Shown here piece after piece: positions 1 to 11,941 of a DNA stretch of 64,000 bases. The notes beneath the pieces were generated by a model, which saw only the letters and a program-made list of their open reading frames with translations, had not been told where the DNA came from and searched no databases. The first letter of the stretch is position 1; every line of letters starts with the position of its first letter. Made by a program: the position numbers and the translations under genes. Location of the stretch: the NCBI GenBank assembly GCA_034506255.1, contig JAPDPX010000009.1:1-64000 (forward strand), read 5' to 3'. Origin of the DNA: a candidate division KSB1 bacterium. GTDB lineage: Bacteria > Zhuqueibacterota > Zhuqueibacteria > Zhuqueibacterales > Zhuqueibacteraceae.

Positions 1-150
1 GGGCCGTTATCTGAATTGCCATTCGGTTGCCATTTCCGGCTGGTCGCCACAAAAGTGCGCGCTGAAAAAAGTTCAAAAATATCTCTTACTGTGGCAAGCT
101 TCAAGATGGGTTCACCGGGTGGATACCAAGCATTGAACGTGCCGGTGGCT

Positions 151-675
151 TTAGGAAACCAGCAACGCGGCAGCAAGATCGTTCAACAACCGGCGGCAAA
201 CGTCATCCGTCACATGGAAGGGCTGCAGGGCGCGGTCGGTGCGGCTGCCGGCGTACCGGCTGAACACCAGCACGCCGCCCTGTTCCAGCAGGGCTTCATA
301 ATATTGAATCGCTTCCGCTTCGCGATAGGGGGTGGCGCTGCGCACCTGCGCACGATTGGTGGTTTCATCCAGCTCGATCAAACGAAAGGATTCGAGCAGA
401 TAGGTCACACGCTGCTCCAGAACCGCCGCCTGTTCCGCCAGCAGTTCTTTCACCGGTTTGGCCGCGGGCAGGGAGCTGGTGCGCACTGCCGTGATTTTGT
501 TGACCAGATAACCGAAGCGGTCGAAGTCTGCCAGTTCGATCTTGAGATGGATGCCGTCCGTGATGTCCTCATAGAGCCAGCCGCCCGGCGGCAGGGGCGT
601 GAGCGCAGGGGGCTTTTCGTGCGGGCCGCGACGCAACTGCGCGAGTTCCGCCACGACCTTCATGCCGAGATTCAT
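151..675 (-). CDS. hypothetical protein, last gene of the prkA-yeaH-spoVR locus
   Basis: A 174-residue soluble protein with no signal peptide, membrane helix or motif I recognise. It is rich in Glu, Leu and Arg, and residues around 75-105 (ELLAEQAAVLEQRVTYLLES) look helical. The start is the ATG at 675, preceded by a clear GGAGG four bases upstream. It begins about 40 bases after the spoVR stop on the same strand, so it is probably co-transcribed with spoVR and the DUF444 gene. The shared context suggests a role in the PrkA/SpoVR stress pathway, but this is inference from position only. Base composition matches the GC-rich neighbours. Confidence 0.8.
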   Translation of the reverse strand: MNLGMKVVAELAQLRRGPHEKPPALTPLPPGGWLYEDITDGIHLKIELADFDRFGYLVNKITAVRTSSLPAAKPVKELLAEQAAVLEQRVTYLLESFRLIELDETTNRAQVRSATPYREAEAIQYYEALLEQGGVLVFSRYAGSRTDRALQPFHVTDDVCRRLLNDLAAALLVS

Positions 676-716
676 AATGCCTCCAGAAGTTTGAAAGAAG
701 GGATGAGGTTGCTGCC

Positions 717-2207
<1,491 letters not shown>

Positions 2208-2285
2208 GGCTTGCTGGCTTGGGTTGAAGATTCGGTACGTGCAACGAACAATCTATGAATGCCGCACTCTGGCCGCGGCGAAACG

Positions 2286-3392
2286 TTATTTGCCTTTTCC
2301 CAAAAACTCCTTGATCGATTTGTAGATCGCCTCCTTGTCAGGGATTTCCGAAAGCACCAGCTTTTCTTCGGCGTCGAAATAGTCGTCCAGATCGCGAATG
2401 AACTGGCCGCTGCCGTAGGGGCTTTCCACCTGGCCGTAGCAAAAGAGGTTGACCACCGGCAGCAGCTTCTTTTCCAGAATTTGGATGCACTCGTCGGTGT
2501 CGATTTCGCCCCAGTTGTCGCCATCGGAGAAGTGCATCATGTAGATGTTCCAGTCGTCGGGGCTGTAGTCTGCCGTCACAATGGCATGGGCGAGTTTGTA
2601 GGCGGAGGAGATGATGGTGCCGCCACTTTCGCGGGTGTGGTAGAAAGTCTCCTGATCGACCTCGCGTGCCACGGCATCGTGGATGATGTAGCGCGTCTCG
2701 AGATTTTTGTATTGATAGCGCAGCCAGGTGTCGATCCAAAACGATTCGATGCGCACGATCTCTTTTTGCTCGTCGCCCATCGAGCCGGAAACATCCATCA
2801 TGTAGATGATGACGGCGCTCGCCTCCGGCATCGGCACGGTTTTCCAGGTGCGGTAGCGGCGGTCTTCGCGATAGGGGATGATGCGCGGACTTTCGGGATT
2901 GTAGGTGCCGCTGATCAATTGCCGCTTGAGTGCCTGCTTGTAGGTGCGCTTGAAATGCCGCAGCGATTCCGGGCCGGTGGTGCTGATGCCGATGTATTTG
3001 TCCTTCTCGCTGATGATGTTCTTCCTGCCCTTCGGCGAGATGTTGGGCAGCTCCAGCTCTTCCCCGAGCAATTGTGCCAGTTCCTCCAGCGAGACATCGA
3101 CTTCGAGCAGATGATCACCCGGCGCTTCGCCCGCCTTGCCCGTGCCCGGCTGATCATCGCTGCGGCCGATGGGCGTGCCGGGGTCACCATCACCCTGGCC
3201 CACACCGCCGGTGCTCTTGCCGGAATAGCGGAAGCGCGGCAGATTGATCTGGTGCACCGGAATGCTGATGAGGTCCTTGCCCTGCTTGCCGATCAGCTCG
3301 CCGCGACTGATGTATTTGCGCAGCTCTTTCTTGATCTGCCCGCGCAGAATTTGCCGGAACCGGCTGCGGTCTTTTTCGATGCGTTTGACCAT
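2286..3392 (-). CDS. DUF444 family VWA-type protein (YeaH/YhbH-like)
   Basis: A protein of 368 residues from the ATG at 3392; a TTG-initiated form to 3422 is possible but has no good ribosome site. The N-terminus (MVKRIEKDRSRFRQILRGQI) matches the basic start of YeaH/YhbH proteins. It is followed by a Gly-rich linker and a von Willebrand A-like half with a metal-ion-dependent adhesion motif, MMDVSGSM, at about residues 198-205. The family is encoded next to prkA and spoVR across many bacteria and is linked to starvation and sporulation responses, though its molecular role is not established. It lies immediately downstream of an AT-rich insert that separates it from prkA. Confidence 0.93.
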   Translation of the reverse strand: MVKRIEKDRSRFRQILRGQIKKELRKYISRGELIGKQGKDLISIPVHQINLPRFRYSGKSTGGVGQGDGDPGTPIGRSDDQPGTGKAGEAPGDHLLEVDVSLEELAQLLGEELELPNISPKGRKNIISEKDKYIGISTTGPESLRHFKRTYKQALKRQLISGTYNPESPRIIPYREDRRYRTWKTVPMPEASAVIIYMMDVSGSMGDEQKEIVRIESFWIDTWLRYQYKNLETRYIIHDAVAREVDQETFYHTRESGGTIISSAYKLAHAIVTADYSPDDWNIYMMHFSDGDNWGEIDTDECIQILEKKLLPVVNLFCYGQVESPYGSGQFIRDLDDYFDAEEKLVLSEIPDKEAIYKSIKEFLGKGK

Positions 3393-3439
3393 GAAAGACT
3401 CAAGAAGTTCAAAGGCAAACAAGCGTTGGAGATTTGAGA

Positions 3440-3655
3440 CTATCGCACCAACATCATCTTCGCCACTCTTCTTTCCTCGCCAAAACTGACCTCGGAAAAG
3501 TACATGCCGCTGGCGACGGCTCGGCCAAGCGTGTCGCGGCCATCCCAGGTGATGTTGTGTTGGCCTGCATTTCGAAACTCGTTGACCAGCTCTTTTACCA
3601 TTCTACCGTTCACATCGTACACCCGCACCGCGACAACGTTTTCAGCCGGAAGAGA
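3440..3655 (-). pseudogene. out-of-frame C-terminal sorting tail of the M6 protease gene
   Basis: Read in the frame shifted from the upstream gene, this stretch encodes LPAENVVAVRVYDVNG, then VKELVNEF, an ITWDGRDTLG strand, ASGMYF and a final KMMLVR. That is the canonical rest of a PNPFNPST-type C-terminal sorting domain. The preceding frame stops just after PNPFNPSTQIHFSSG. The break sits at a short CT repeat (GA on the plus strand, near 3649-3655). Restoring one lost CT would make the text read IHFSLPAEN and join both parts. So it is the amputated end of the gene at 3642-6848, either by real mutation or by a base-calling error. Confidence 0.85.
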
Positions 3656-6600
3656 AATGAATCTGCGTCGAGGGATTAAAAGGATTCGGATGAATTTTCA
3701 CGGCGAAGGCGGGTCTGCACGTTTCCGCCACAAGTGCCTCTTCCTCCTGCGCAGGCTTTTGCGCGCCTGTTTCAGCCAATTCGTAAACATGAACCAGCGT
3801 GCCGTTGACTTTGGCCACGTTTAGATTGGAGAGCTTCAGCGCAAGATTGATCTTTTGGCCGCGCAAGGCTTGCAATGGAAAAACCAAACGCGCATTTTGC
3901 TTCGATTCGCCAACAACCGCGATCGGTGGTAGAGCAATATTGGCAAGCGCTAAGCCTGTTTCCGCTGAAGAAACTTCAAAAGCAGCCAGCAGCGCCAGAT
4001 TTGTATTGTCCCGTAATTGTCCGGCATCGCGACTAAGGAGATGGAGCGAGAACGCCAAACTATCCGCGCTCGGTGACAACAACATATCGGTCACACTCAT
4101 TGTCGCTGCTAAATCAACGGCCGGAAGTGAGTCTTTCGCGACATTGGAAAAGGCAAGGCTTTTCTTATTACCGTCCTCGATCATTTCGAAACCGTCGATT
4201 TGTAACATCAGCTTCGTGGAATCATTCAAGAAATATGCAATGCGGCGATGATACAGCAAATCCTCTTCGCTGCTGCTCTTGCTCAAACCTCCTGAAGGCC
4301 CGACGGTGAGCGCGTAAGGAGCAGAGCCGGCACTGCGCCATACTCCTAATGCCGTTGCGCCCGGGGGATTCGCGATCGAAAGTGAAGCGTCCGCGCCGTT
4401 GCTCGCGATGATCGTGCCTAAAGCCGCGCCTTCCCAGCTTGTGCCGTTGTATCGTCGCTTGCGAATATTTTGGCCGGCGCTGTTATCGTAGCAAAGGGCT
4501 GTTGCTGCGCTGCCGGCGTGGCCCGTAATGCTGGGGCGAAGCTGATCGTAGCTGTTGCTCACCAGCATTGCCATGGCGTTGCCAAGGTTTTTGCTGTGAT
4601 AGATCGCTTGATGAAAATAGACTTCCGATTCGAGCGCTTGCCAAACGACGTGACGGTCGTTGTTGCCGGCAATCGCGTAGGAAGAGTATTGATTGTTTGA
4701 CGCGAACGGATCCGTGCTAATATCGGCGGCCGCGGTCCAAGTATTCAAGCTTCCGTTAAAGCTTTGATGATAGATATCGCTGCCTTGATCCCAGGTGACA
4801 TGAAACTTGTGAGTGGGGACTTCATTATCGAGCCGGTAGACCAAGCTGGGATTGCGCGCGCTGGTGTTGCTGGTCACGTTCTTTTCAGCTTCCCACACGC
4901 TGCCGTTTGCGCTGGTGGAGCGCCGGGATTTGATGCTGCTGCCGGTGCGATAAACCACCACCATCTCTGGCGTGGGATCTGTCGGCATGTTGATGGCAAT
5001 TACCGGAGTGGGAGGGCTCGAGCTTGAAATTGCGCTTTGGACCGTACGAATGTTGGTGTCCCAACTCGAGCCGTTGAAATGGCGCAAAAGAACATCATAA
5101 GTGTTCGTGCCGGTGTTGCGCTGCCAAACGACAAAAAGCTTGCCGGAGCGCTCGGCGATACATGGAAATTTGCTGCTGCCGTTGCCGGCGCTGAGGCGCT
5201 TATAACTGCCCCAGGTGCTGCCGCCATCAGTGGATTTCTGATAATAGATTTCCCCGGTTGTTTCATAAACAAGATGGTAAACTCCACCTGAATCTCGCAC
5301 AATCTTTCGACTGCTGTTCGAGGCAGTTGCATCAACGCTGTTGCTGGCAAGATAGCTACTGTGGAACGTTGCAGTCATCGTTGTGACAGAGGCGGAAATG
5401 TTGGTGATGGCAAAGCCCGTGGGGTCGCCGCCAATTGTCGTCGGTGTTGGTGTAGAGCAATTTGTTGGTGCTGGATCTCGCCTGGCGCTGTTGGGAGTTG
5501 TCGCGATGGAAAAATTCGTATTATTGTTGCTTCCTGGAAACGGATCGCCAGGATCGCCGACAGAAAAGATCAAAGTGGGATCGCTGCTTCCAACCGTATA
5601 GCTGGTGGTCAAACTATTGTCCGCCCATCTCAAGCGCTCGATACTGCGATCATTGCAGCCGATTGTAGCATAGGGTTTGGTGTTGAAAATCAACAAGCCA
5701 CCTTTCACTGCATTGGGGTCCCACCATCCCGGCAGAAAGCTGTTGAAGCCGGTGTATTGGCGATTTTCAACGACAAATTGTTCGCCGCTCGCGTTGTCGG
5801 TGAAGCGGTAGAAATCCGTCGCGTTGGGAATGTCGATTTGCGTGTTGATGTATTGAATATTCTCCGCCATATTATTCGAAGTGATGTCGGTAGCGTTGGC
5901 CCAACCCACGCTTACTTTGCGTGCTGCCAAAAGATGTGATTCACATTCGCCCTTGCGCTTGGGGCCGATGTCGGTTCGATGCATAGTTGACCAATCACCG
6001 GTAGCATAGTGAGTAAAATTCACGCCGGTTTGATCCGACCAATTGCCCAGGAAAACGAGGCCCAGAGTATGAAAGATTTCGTGAACATGCACACCGACGT
6101 GGCGAAAGGTCGGCGTGCCGGTGGATACTCCTCTGGCACGTTCAAAGGTGTTGTAGCATCCCATGAAATTGTTATAATTGAAGAGAGGAGAGCCCGATGG
6201 CAAGGCAGTCGACGGAATACGATAATCACTGGGACCACCGAAGTTGGCGGAGCCATGCCAAGTGTTCTCAGATTGACCATTCAGATCCTGGGAAGCAATA
6301 ACACAGATGATGTTATAATTGCAGTTCCAGTTATTGCTCACGGCCTGCGCTATCGCAGTTGTTATCATCAAATAGGTATTATTGAGATACGTCGCGCTTG
6401 ATCCCAAATTCAGCCACGTGAGCACACCCCTGCCATTGGCCGGATTGACGACTTGCCCGGTGATCTGAATCAAGCCGTGGGAGTTCTCTTGATACCAGTC
6501 CTTCACACTGCCGTAGACGTCTTCTCCATCGGGAGAAGTCACCGAATTCGGCGTTGTGTAGTAGAAGTCATCCGAGAATAACATATTCTCGAAATGCAGC

Positions 6601-6848
6601 TTCAGATACCCATTGGGAAGGTCGGGTGTTCGGGTAAAGTGTAGGCGATCCGTGAATTCAACCAAGATCACACCCACTGAAATCGTAGCCGGCAAGGACG
6701 GTCTTATATTTGGCCCGGAAACAGTAGCGCTAGGCGTGCCGAAGCAATTTCCTTCTTGCGCATCGGCTACCGTGGTCATGGCAGCAAAACCACATATCAA
6801 CGCAAGCAGCAACTGTTTACTGGGATTGCATGATGCCTGTCCGTTCAT
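3642..6848 (-). CDS. secreted M6-like metalloprotease with C-terminal sorting domain (frameshifted tail)
   Basis: A 1068-residue exported protein. A signal peptide covers residues 1-30. The metalloprotease domain carries HEIFHTLGL with the zinc motif HExxH at 256-260, preceded by FRHVGVHV and followed by TGDWSTMHRTDIGPKRKGE, consistent with the M6/immune-inhibitor A clan. Residues from about 500 to 800 form repeated beta strands of sialidase/Asp-box-like character (QKSTDGGSTWGSYKRL). The C-terminus reaches the PNPFNPST motif of a sorting domain and then stops by frameshift; the missing tail is present out of frame at 3440-3655. The start ATG overlaps the stop of the upstream gene (ATGA), implying translational coupling. 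The region is visibly more AT-rich than its neighbours. Confidence 0.8.
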   Translation of the reverse strand: MNGQASCNPSKQLLLALICGFAAMTTVADAQEGNCFGTPSATVSGPNIRPSLPATISVGVILVEFTDRLHFTRTPDLPNGYLKLHFENMLFSDDFYYTTPNSVTSPDGEDVYGSVKDWYQENSHGLIQITGQVVNPANGRGVLTWLNLGSSATYLNNTYLMITTAIAQAVSNNWNCNYNIICVIASQDLNGQSENTWHGSANFGGPSDYRIPSTALPSGSPLFNYNNFMGCYNTFERARGVSTGTPTFRHVGVHVHEIFHTLGLVFLGNWSDQTGVNFTHYATGDWSTMHRTDIGPKRKGECESHLLAARKVSVGWANATDITSNNMAENIQYINTQIDIPNATDFYRFTDNASGEQFVVENRQYTGFNSFLPGWWDPNAVKGGLLIFNTKPYATIGCNDRSIERLRWADNSLTTSYTVGSSDPTLIFSVGDPGDPFPGSNNNTNFSIATTPNSARRDPAPTNCSTPTPTTIGGDPTGFAITNISASVTTMTATFHSSYLASNSVDATASNSSRKIVRDSGGVYHLVYETTGEIYYQKSTDGGSTWGSYKRLSAGNGSSKFPCIAERSGKLFVVWQRNTGTNTYDVLLRHFNGSSWDTNIRTVQSAISSSSPPTPVIAINMPTDPTPEMVVVYRTGSSIKSRRSTSANGSVWEAEKNVTSNTSARNPSLVYRLDNEVPTHKFHVTWDQGSDIYHQSFNGSLNTWTAAADISTDPFASNNQYSSYAIAGNNDRHVVWQALESEVYFHQAIYHSKNLGNAMAMLVSNSYDQLRPSITGHAGSAATALCYDNSAGQNIRKRRYNGTSWEGAALGTIIASNGADASLSIANPPGATALGVWRSAGSAPYALTVGPSGGLSKSSSEEDLLYHRRIAYFLNDSTKLMLQIDGFEMIEDGNKKSLAFSNVAKDSLPAVDLAATMSVTDMLLSPSADSLAFSLHLLSRDAGQLRDNTNLALLAAFEVSSAETGLALANIALPPIAVVGESKQNARLVFPLQALRGQKINLALKLSNLNVAKVNGTLVHVYELAETGAQKPAQEEEALVAETCRPAFAVKIHPNPFNPSTQIHFSSG

Positions 6849-7546
6849 CTGATGAGAACAACTTTCCGGCTGGTTATAAATTCTCCAGCAGTGACTTTAA
6901 TCAGATAAATTCCTGTACGCAAAATTTTCCCGTCTTGATTGCGACCATCCCAACTTAAAGTTAGCTTACCGTCTTGAGGAACGAAACCTTGAAAGCCACG
7001 AACAATCTTCCCGGTGAGATCATAGATTCTGATCGTGGTTGGTATATTGGGCGTGGCTTTTAGGTCGAATTGCACACTATCACCAAAGGGATTTGGGAAA
7101 AGAGTAAATGCTGTTGGAATGCCTGAAGACTGGTTTGCAGCATCATTATCAGAAACTGCACTTGTAAGCACTTCACCCAAACCGCCATTTTTACTTACTT
7201 GTTGAGCAAAAATGCCCCAACCGCTACCGGTGCCGATCTCATACCAAGCCACAATGCAGCCTCCATTTCCATCAGATGAAACTCTATGACTTCTTTCAGA
7301 ATCAGGCCGCAAGCTAACTCCAGCATCATTACTCCAGATCTGATTTCCGTTCTGACCTAAAGACTGAGCGTAAATGTCTCCTTTTTGTGTACGCCCATCT
7401 AGCCATACAACGGTTATTTTCCCATTGTTTCCGAGGCAGGTTTGTTCGAATGCTCTTGATGAAGGATATATGCTTACGGGCAAGCCTCCATAGTCAAAAA
7501 TTAACTTTCCCTCAAAAATTAATACGCTGGACATAGATATTATCAA
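6845..7546 (-). pseudogene. C-terminal segment of a frameshifted secreted repeat protein with sorting domain
   Basis: This segment encodes repeat units of the type DGRTQKGDIYAQSLGQNG and SSDGNGGCIVAWYEIG. A complete sorting domain follows: FTLFPNPFGDSV, then TTIRIYDLTGKIV, LSWDGRNQDGKILRTGIYLI and a final RKVVLIR. It is the 3' third of one gene that also includes 7512-7957 and 7958-8578. The join to the middle part is broken at a run of five A on the plus strand (7514-7518). With four, the text reads INFEGKLIFDYGG without interruption. The visible ATG at 7546 lies inside the previous segment and is probably not a native start. Its stop overlaps the M6 protease start. Confidence 0.8.
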
Positions 7547-7957
7547 AAGCGCCAGAAAGTGCGCGATAAATAATAGCTACATCCTGATGATCATTGACTA
7601 AAACTTCGGGTGAAAAAGTTTGCTCATAAACTGAGTCGGTTATGGCAATGCCAGTTGTTGGCCAAATGTTCGCTCCAGCACCATCATAGCGAAAAACACG
7701 TGTTCTGAAAATTCGTCCATTTGTCGGTCGGTAAGCAATTTGTTCATGTGCCGTCCAAAAGAACCCACCGGAATTATCACTCGTCAGCACACCCCAAATT
7801 CCGACAGACATAGGAATGGCAGCAGGCCAAAGAAATTCTCCGTTTTCATTCATGCGCTGGATGACTATTCCAGTGCTTTGGGTGAAGGCACAGAACAGGC
7901 CGTCAGAGCCATCCGTGACGACTTGAGTCCGTGTATAATTGAAGACATAATGTGCAA
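7512..7957 (-). pseudogene. middle segment of the frameshifted secreted repeat protein
   Basis: The open frame runs from the homopolymer at 7958-7965 to a stop created by the extra base at 7514-7518. It reads YVFNYTRTQVVTDGSDG, FCAFTQSTGIVIQRMNENG and then more of the same beta-propeller-like repeats, ending NIYVQRINF. The repeats, in which short Asp/Asn/Gly turns follow strands such as GGFFWTAHEQIAY, match those in both flanking segments. This shows all three are one ancestral gene of roughly 570 codons. No start codon with a ribosome site is present for this piece alone, so it is unlikely to be an independent gene. Confidence 0.75.
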
Positions 7958-8578
7958 TTTTTTTTCATTTTGTTCCCACAAAAGCTGACCGCTTGACGAG
8001 ACGCGGTTGCCGAACATTTCTTGAATGCCATCGCCATTACGATCTTCCACCCAAAATACAAAAGCGCCGCCCTTGTCGTCAGCCAACAATGCAACGGGCA
8101 ATTGAGAGGAGTCACTTTGCGCTGGGCGAACGCCGCTGTTTCCCCACAGCAATGCGCCGGTTGAATCCACGCGCTGCACGAGCGTGCGTGCCACCCATTG
8201 TCCATTGATGACGCGGGTATCATAAAACAGCACAATCGCCGTGCCCTCGCCGCCATAGGTGAGAAAGAACGGCGTGGATTGATCGAACTCCTCGCCAGCT
8301 AATGAGATTCCGCTTTCAGAGAAAGATTTATAGCCGTAGCGATTCAAATGCTGCATGCGCAGCAGTCTTCGGTTGCCCGAGGTGCCGGTTTCCCAAACAA
8401 TGAAAGATCCCCCGTTGCCGTCGATACAAATTTCCGGATTGATGCCGCCGCCGGCAACTTTGAGGTTCTGGCTGGGGTCGGTGGACCATTGCGACAAACT
8501 ATCTTCGGACAGCAATAAAATGCCAATTTTGGTCGCCAGAAATGCCTGAGCCATTTTCATTATGAAGTCTTTCCGCAT
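7865..8578 (-). pseudogene. N-terminal segment of the frameshifted secreted repeat protein
   Basis: The likely start is the ATG at 8578 (MRKDFIMKMAQAFL), giving a poor signal-peptide-like N-terminus ending near SLSQWS. The body consists of repeats such as GGINPEICIDGNGGSFIVWE and LLADDKGGAFVFWVEDRNGD, typical of exported propeller-like proteins in FCB bacteria. The true frame is lost at eight consecutive T on the plus strand (7958-7965; A on the coding strand). Downstream of it the present frame encodes nonsense to 7865. One additional A would carry the reading into the next segment as KKIAHYVFNY. This may be sequencing error, slippage or decay. Confidence 0.75.
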
Positions 8579-8588
8579 GTTGGTTTGA

Positions 8589-8668
8589 AGGCTATCGCAC
8601 CAAATGCTCATTCATATATTGAAATATGACCCCGGAGTTCAAAACGCCTGTCATTGTGCGATAGCGCC
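8589..8668. repeat. inverted repeat around an orphan reading-frame remnant
   Basis: The plus strand has GGCTATCGCACC at 8589-8600 and GTGCGATAGCGCC at 8656-8668, a near-perfect inverted pair about 55 bases apart. On the minus strand the stretch 8592-8687 is an open frame of 31 codons ending NEHLVR-stop. This resembles the end of a lost coding sequence rather than a gene. A copy of the same CTATCGCACCAA string also lies at 3440-3451, at the other end of the AT-rich block. Confidence 0.5.
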
Positions 8669-8710
8669 AGTCTTCGCCATATGGATTTTATGGATTGCTG
8701 GAATCTCAAA

Positions 8711-8757
8711 CTCCATTCATCCATCAATCCATCAATCCATTCATCCATCAATTCAAT
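8711..8757. repeat. short tandem repeat (CCAT/CATC-rich)
   Basis: Units such as CCATTCATCCATCAAT and CCATCAATCCATC repeat imperfectly several times between the prkA stop and the AT-rich block. This is a microsatellite-like tract in the intergenic junction. Confidence 0.7.
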
Positions 8758-8766
8758 TCGCTCTCT

Positions 8767-10833
<2,067 letters not shown>

Positions 10834-11151
10834 TGGTATGAACCTCCATTTCCATGAAATTATATGCAGACCTGGGTCTGGCCAAATCAGGGGGTGACAT
10901 GGGTGCCAATGACTGCAGCGCGACAACCGGCAAAGGGTGCGGTGCTCCAGCCGTCGTCGTTACACGCTCTGCTTACAGTGATTGGCCAGCAACGAAACGA
11001 AATCGCAACGACATCTGCTGTGGTAGGAGAACGATCGCTTCGGAACGTCAGCTAGGGTTGCAGTGTGAAGAGGTAGTTCGCCCGGCGCCTTGCTCGGTCA
11101 GCTTGCCGGTGTACAGAAAGGTCAATGACAAGATTTCAACACGTATGACGA

Positions 11152-11184
11152 CAAAAAAAGTCGAACCCGAAGAATTCGACTTTC
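11152..11184 (-). terminator. Rho-independent terminator or attenuator upstream of prkA
   Basis: On the minus strand a perfect nine-pair stem, AAAGTCGAA with TTCGACTTT, closes a nine-base loop and is followed by an uninterrupted U tract (seven T in total, three of them in the stem). No minus-strand protein gene lies just upstream, so it ends a short transcript starting near 11210, or attenuates the prkA leader. Confidence 0.75.
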
Positions 11185-11216
11185 AAAGACAAAGAGCGCT
11201 GGAAAATTGTGAAGCG

Positions 11217-11245
11217 ATACTACAAACGCGGCGGATAAAAGTCAA
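11217..11245 (-). promoter_or_regulatory. sigma-70-type promoter, minus strand, upstream of prkA
   Basis: TTGACT (11245-11240) and TAGTAT (11222-11217) are separated by exactly 17 bases. The predicted start is near 11210, about 50 bases before the hairpin terminator and about 380 bases before the prkA start. An inverted repeat overlaps the -35 element and could be an operator. Confidence 0.65.
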
Positions 11246-11941
11246 GCCATTTCTCCGGCAATCTCGAAAATGGCTTGCACCCGGCCTTGTCGCGGCCGGC
11301 GCCGGATGCAGCCGGGTGCTTCCAGCACCGGACACTGCTACTTTGCGCTGCGCAGTCGCTGCAACCCTCAGCCTGCTCTGGCCCTCCCGCCTGCCGGTAT
11401 TGACTATCGGAAAGCAACTGCGAACCCAGGGTGCTTAACATGAAGATGAGCAATCTCGCCTCCCAATTTCCCATGGGCCGCGTGCCGTTTCCGCCCCTGG
11501 CCGTGCAGCCTTCAAACTGAAGCGCCAGAACAAAAGTTCCCATGCTCTCTCTCCGCGTGAAGGCGGGGCCCACCTTGCGCCAACCAGCTGCCACCGCGAC
11601 AGTGCTTGCCTGAAAAGCCACGAGCCCCGCCGGGGCGCAGTGCGGGTGGCAGTATACATTTGTCAGTATAGAATCTGCAAATCCGCGGCTTAGTCCTTAT
11701 AAATAATCAATCTTAATCATCAGCTCGAGGAACCTGCGGGAGCATTCTCGCATGGCGCGAAGGGATTTCTACGGGATCGCCTGGGCTGCAATGTGAACGA
11801 TGCAGCAGGAGCGCTGCGTTCACGGACGCATGAACGAGACAAGGCGCTCTTGGGAAATCCTCCCGGCTGATTCGAGATGACAAGCCTTCTCCGCCGGCAA
11901 AGCGGCTGAGCGCAAATCGATTTTCTCTGAAAGGGAATCAC

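Larger units (their letters stand above)
10834..11941. other. 1.1 kb without a convincing gene; holds prkA leader signals
   Basis: Frames of up to 194 codons exist on both strands but have no family resemblance, low-complexity composition and no ribosome sites. What can be supported is a minus-strand promoter and terminator (separate entries) and an inverted repeat AAGCCATTT/AAATGGCTT at 11244-11276 that overlaps the promoter -35 box. A second minus-strand promoter-like pair, TTGCAG and TATACT 18 bases apart, lies near 11650-11680. The right end is the upstream region of the exported gene at 11942. Confidence 0.5.

Noticed and set aside
10854..11438. 194-codon plus-strand frame upstream of prkA
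   Set aside because: Mixed low-quality sequence without ribosome site; it covers the promoter, inverted repeat and terminator of the minus-strand leader.
11190..11700. RNase P RNA or 6S RNA in the structured spacer
   Set aside because: The conserved GAGGAAAGTCC element of RNase P RNA is missing and no 6S-like open bubble with closing stem could be drawn; a promoter and terminator are all I can support.
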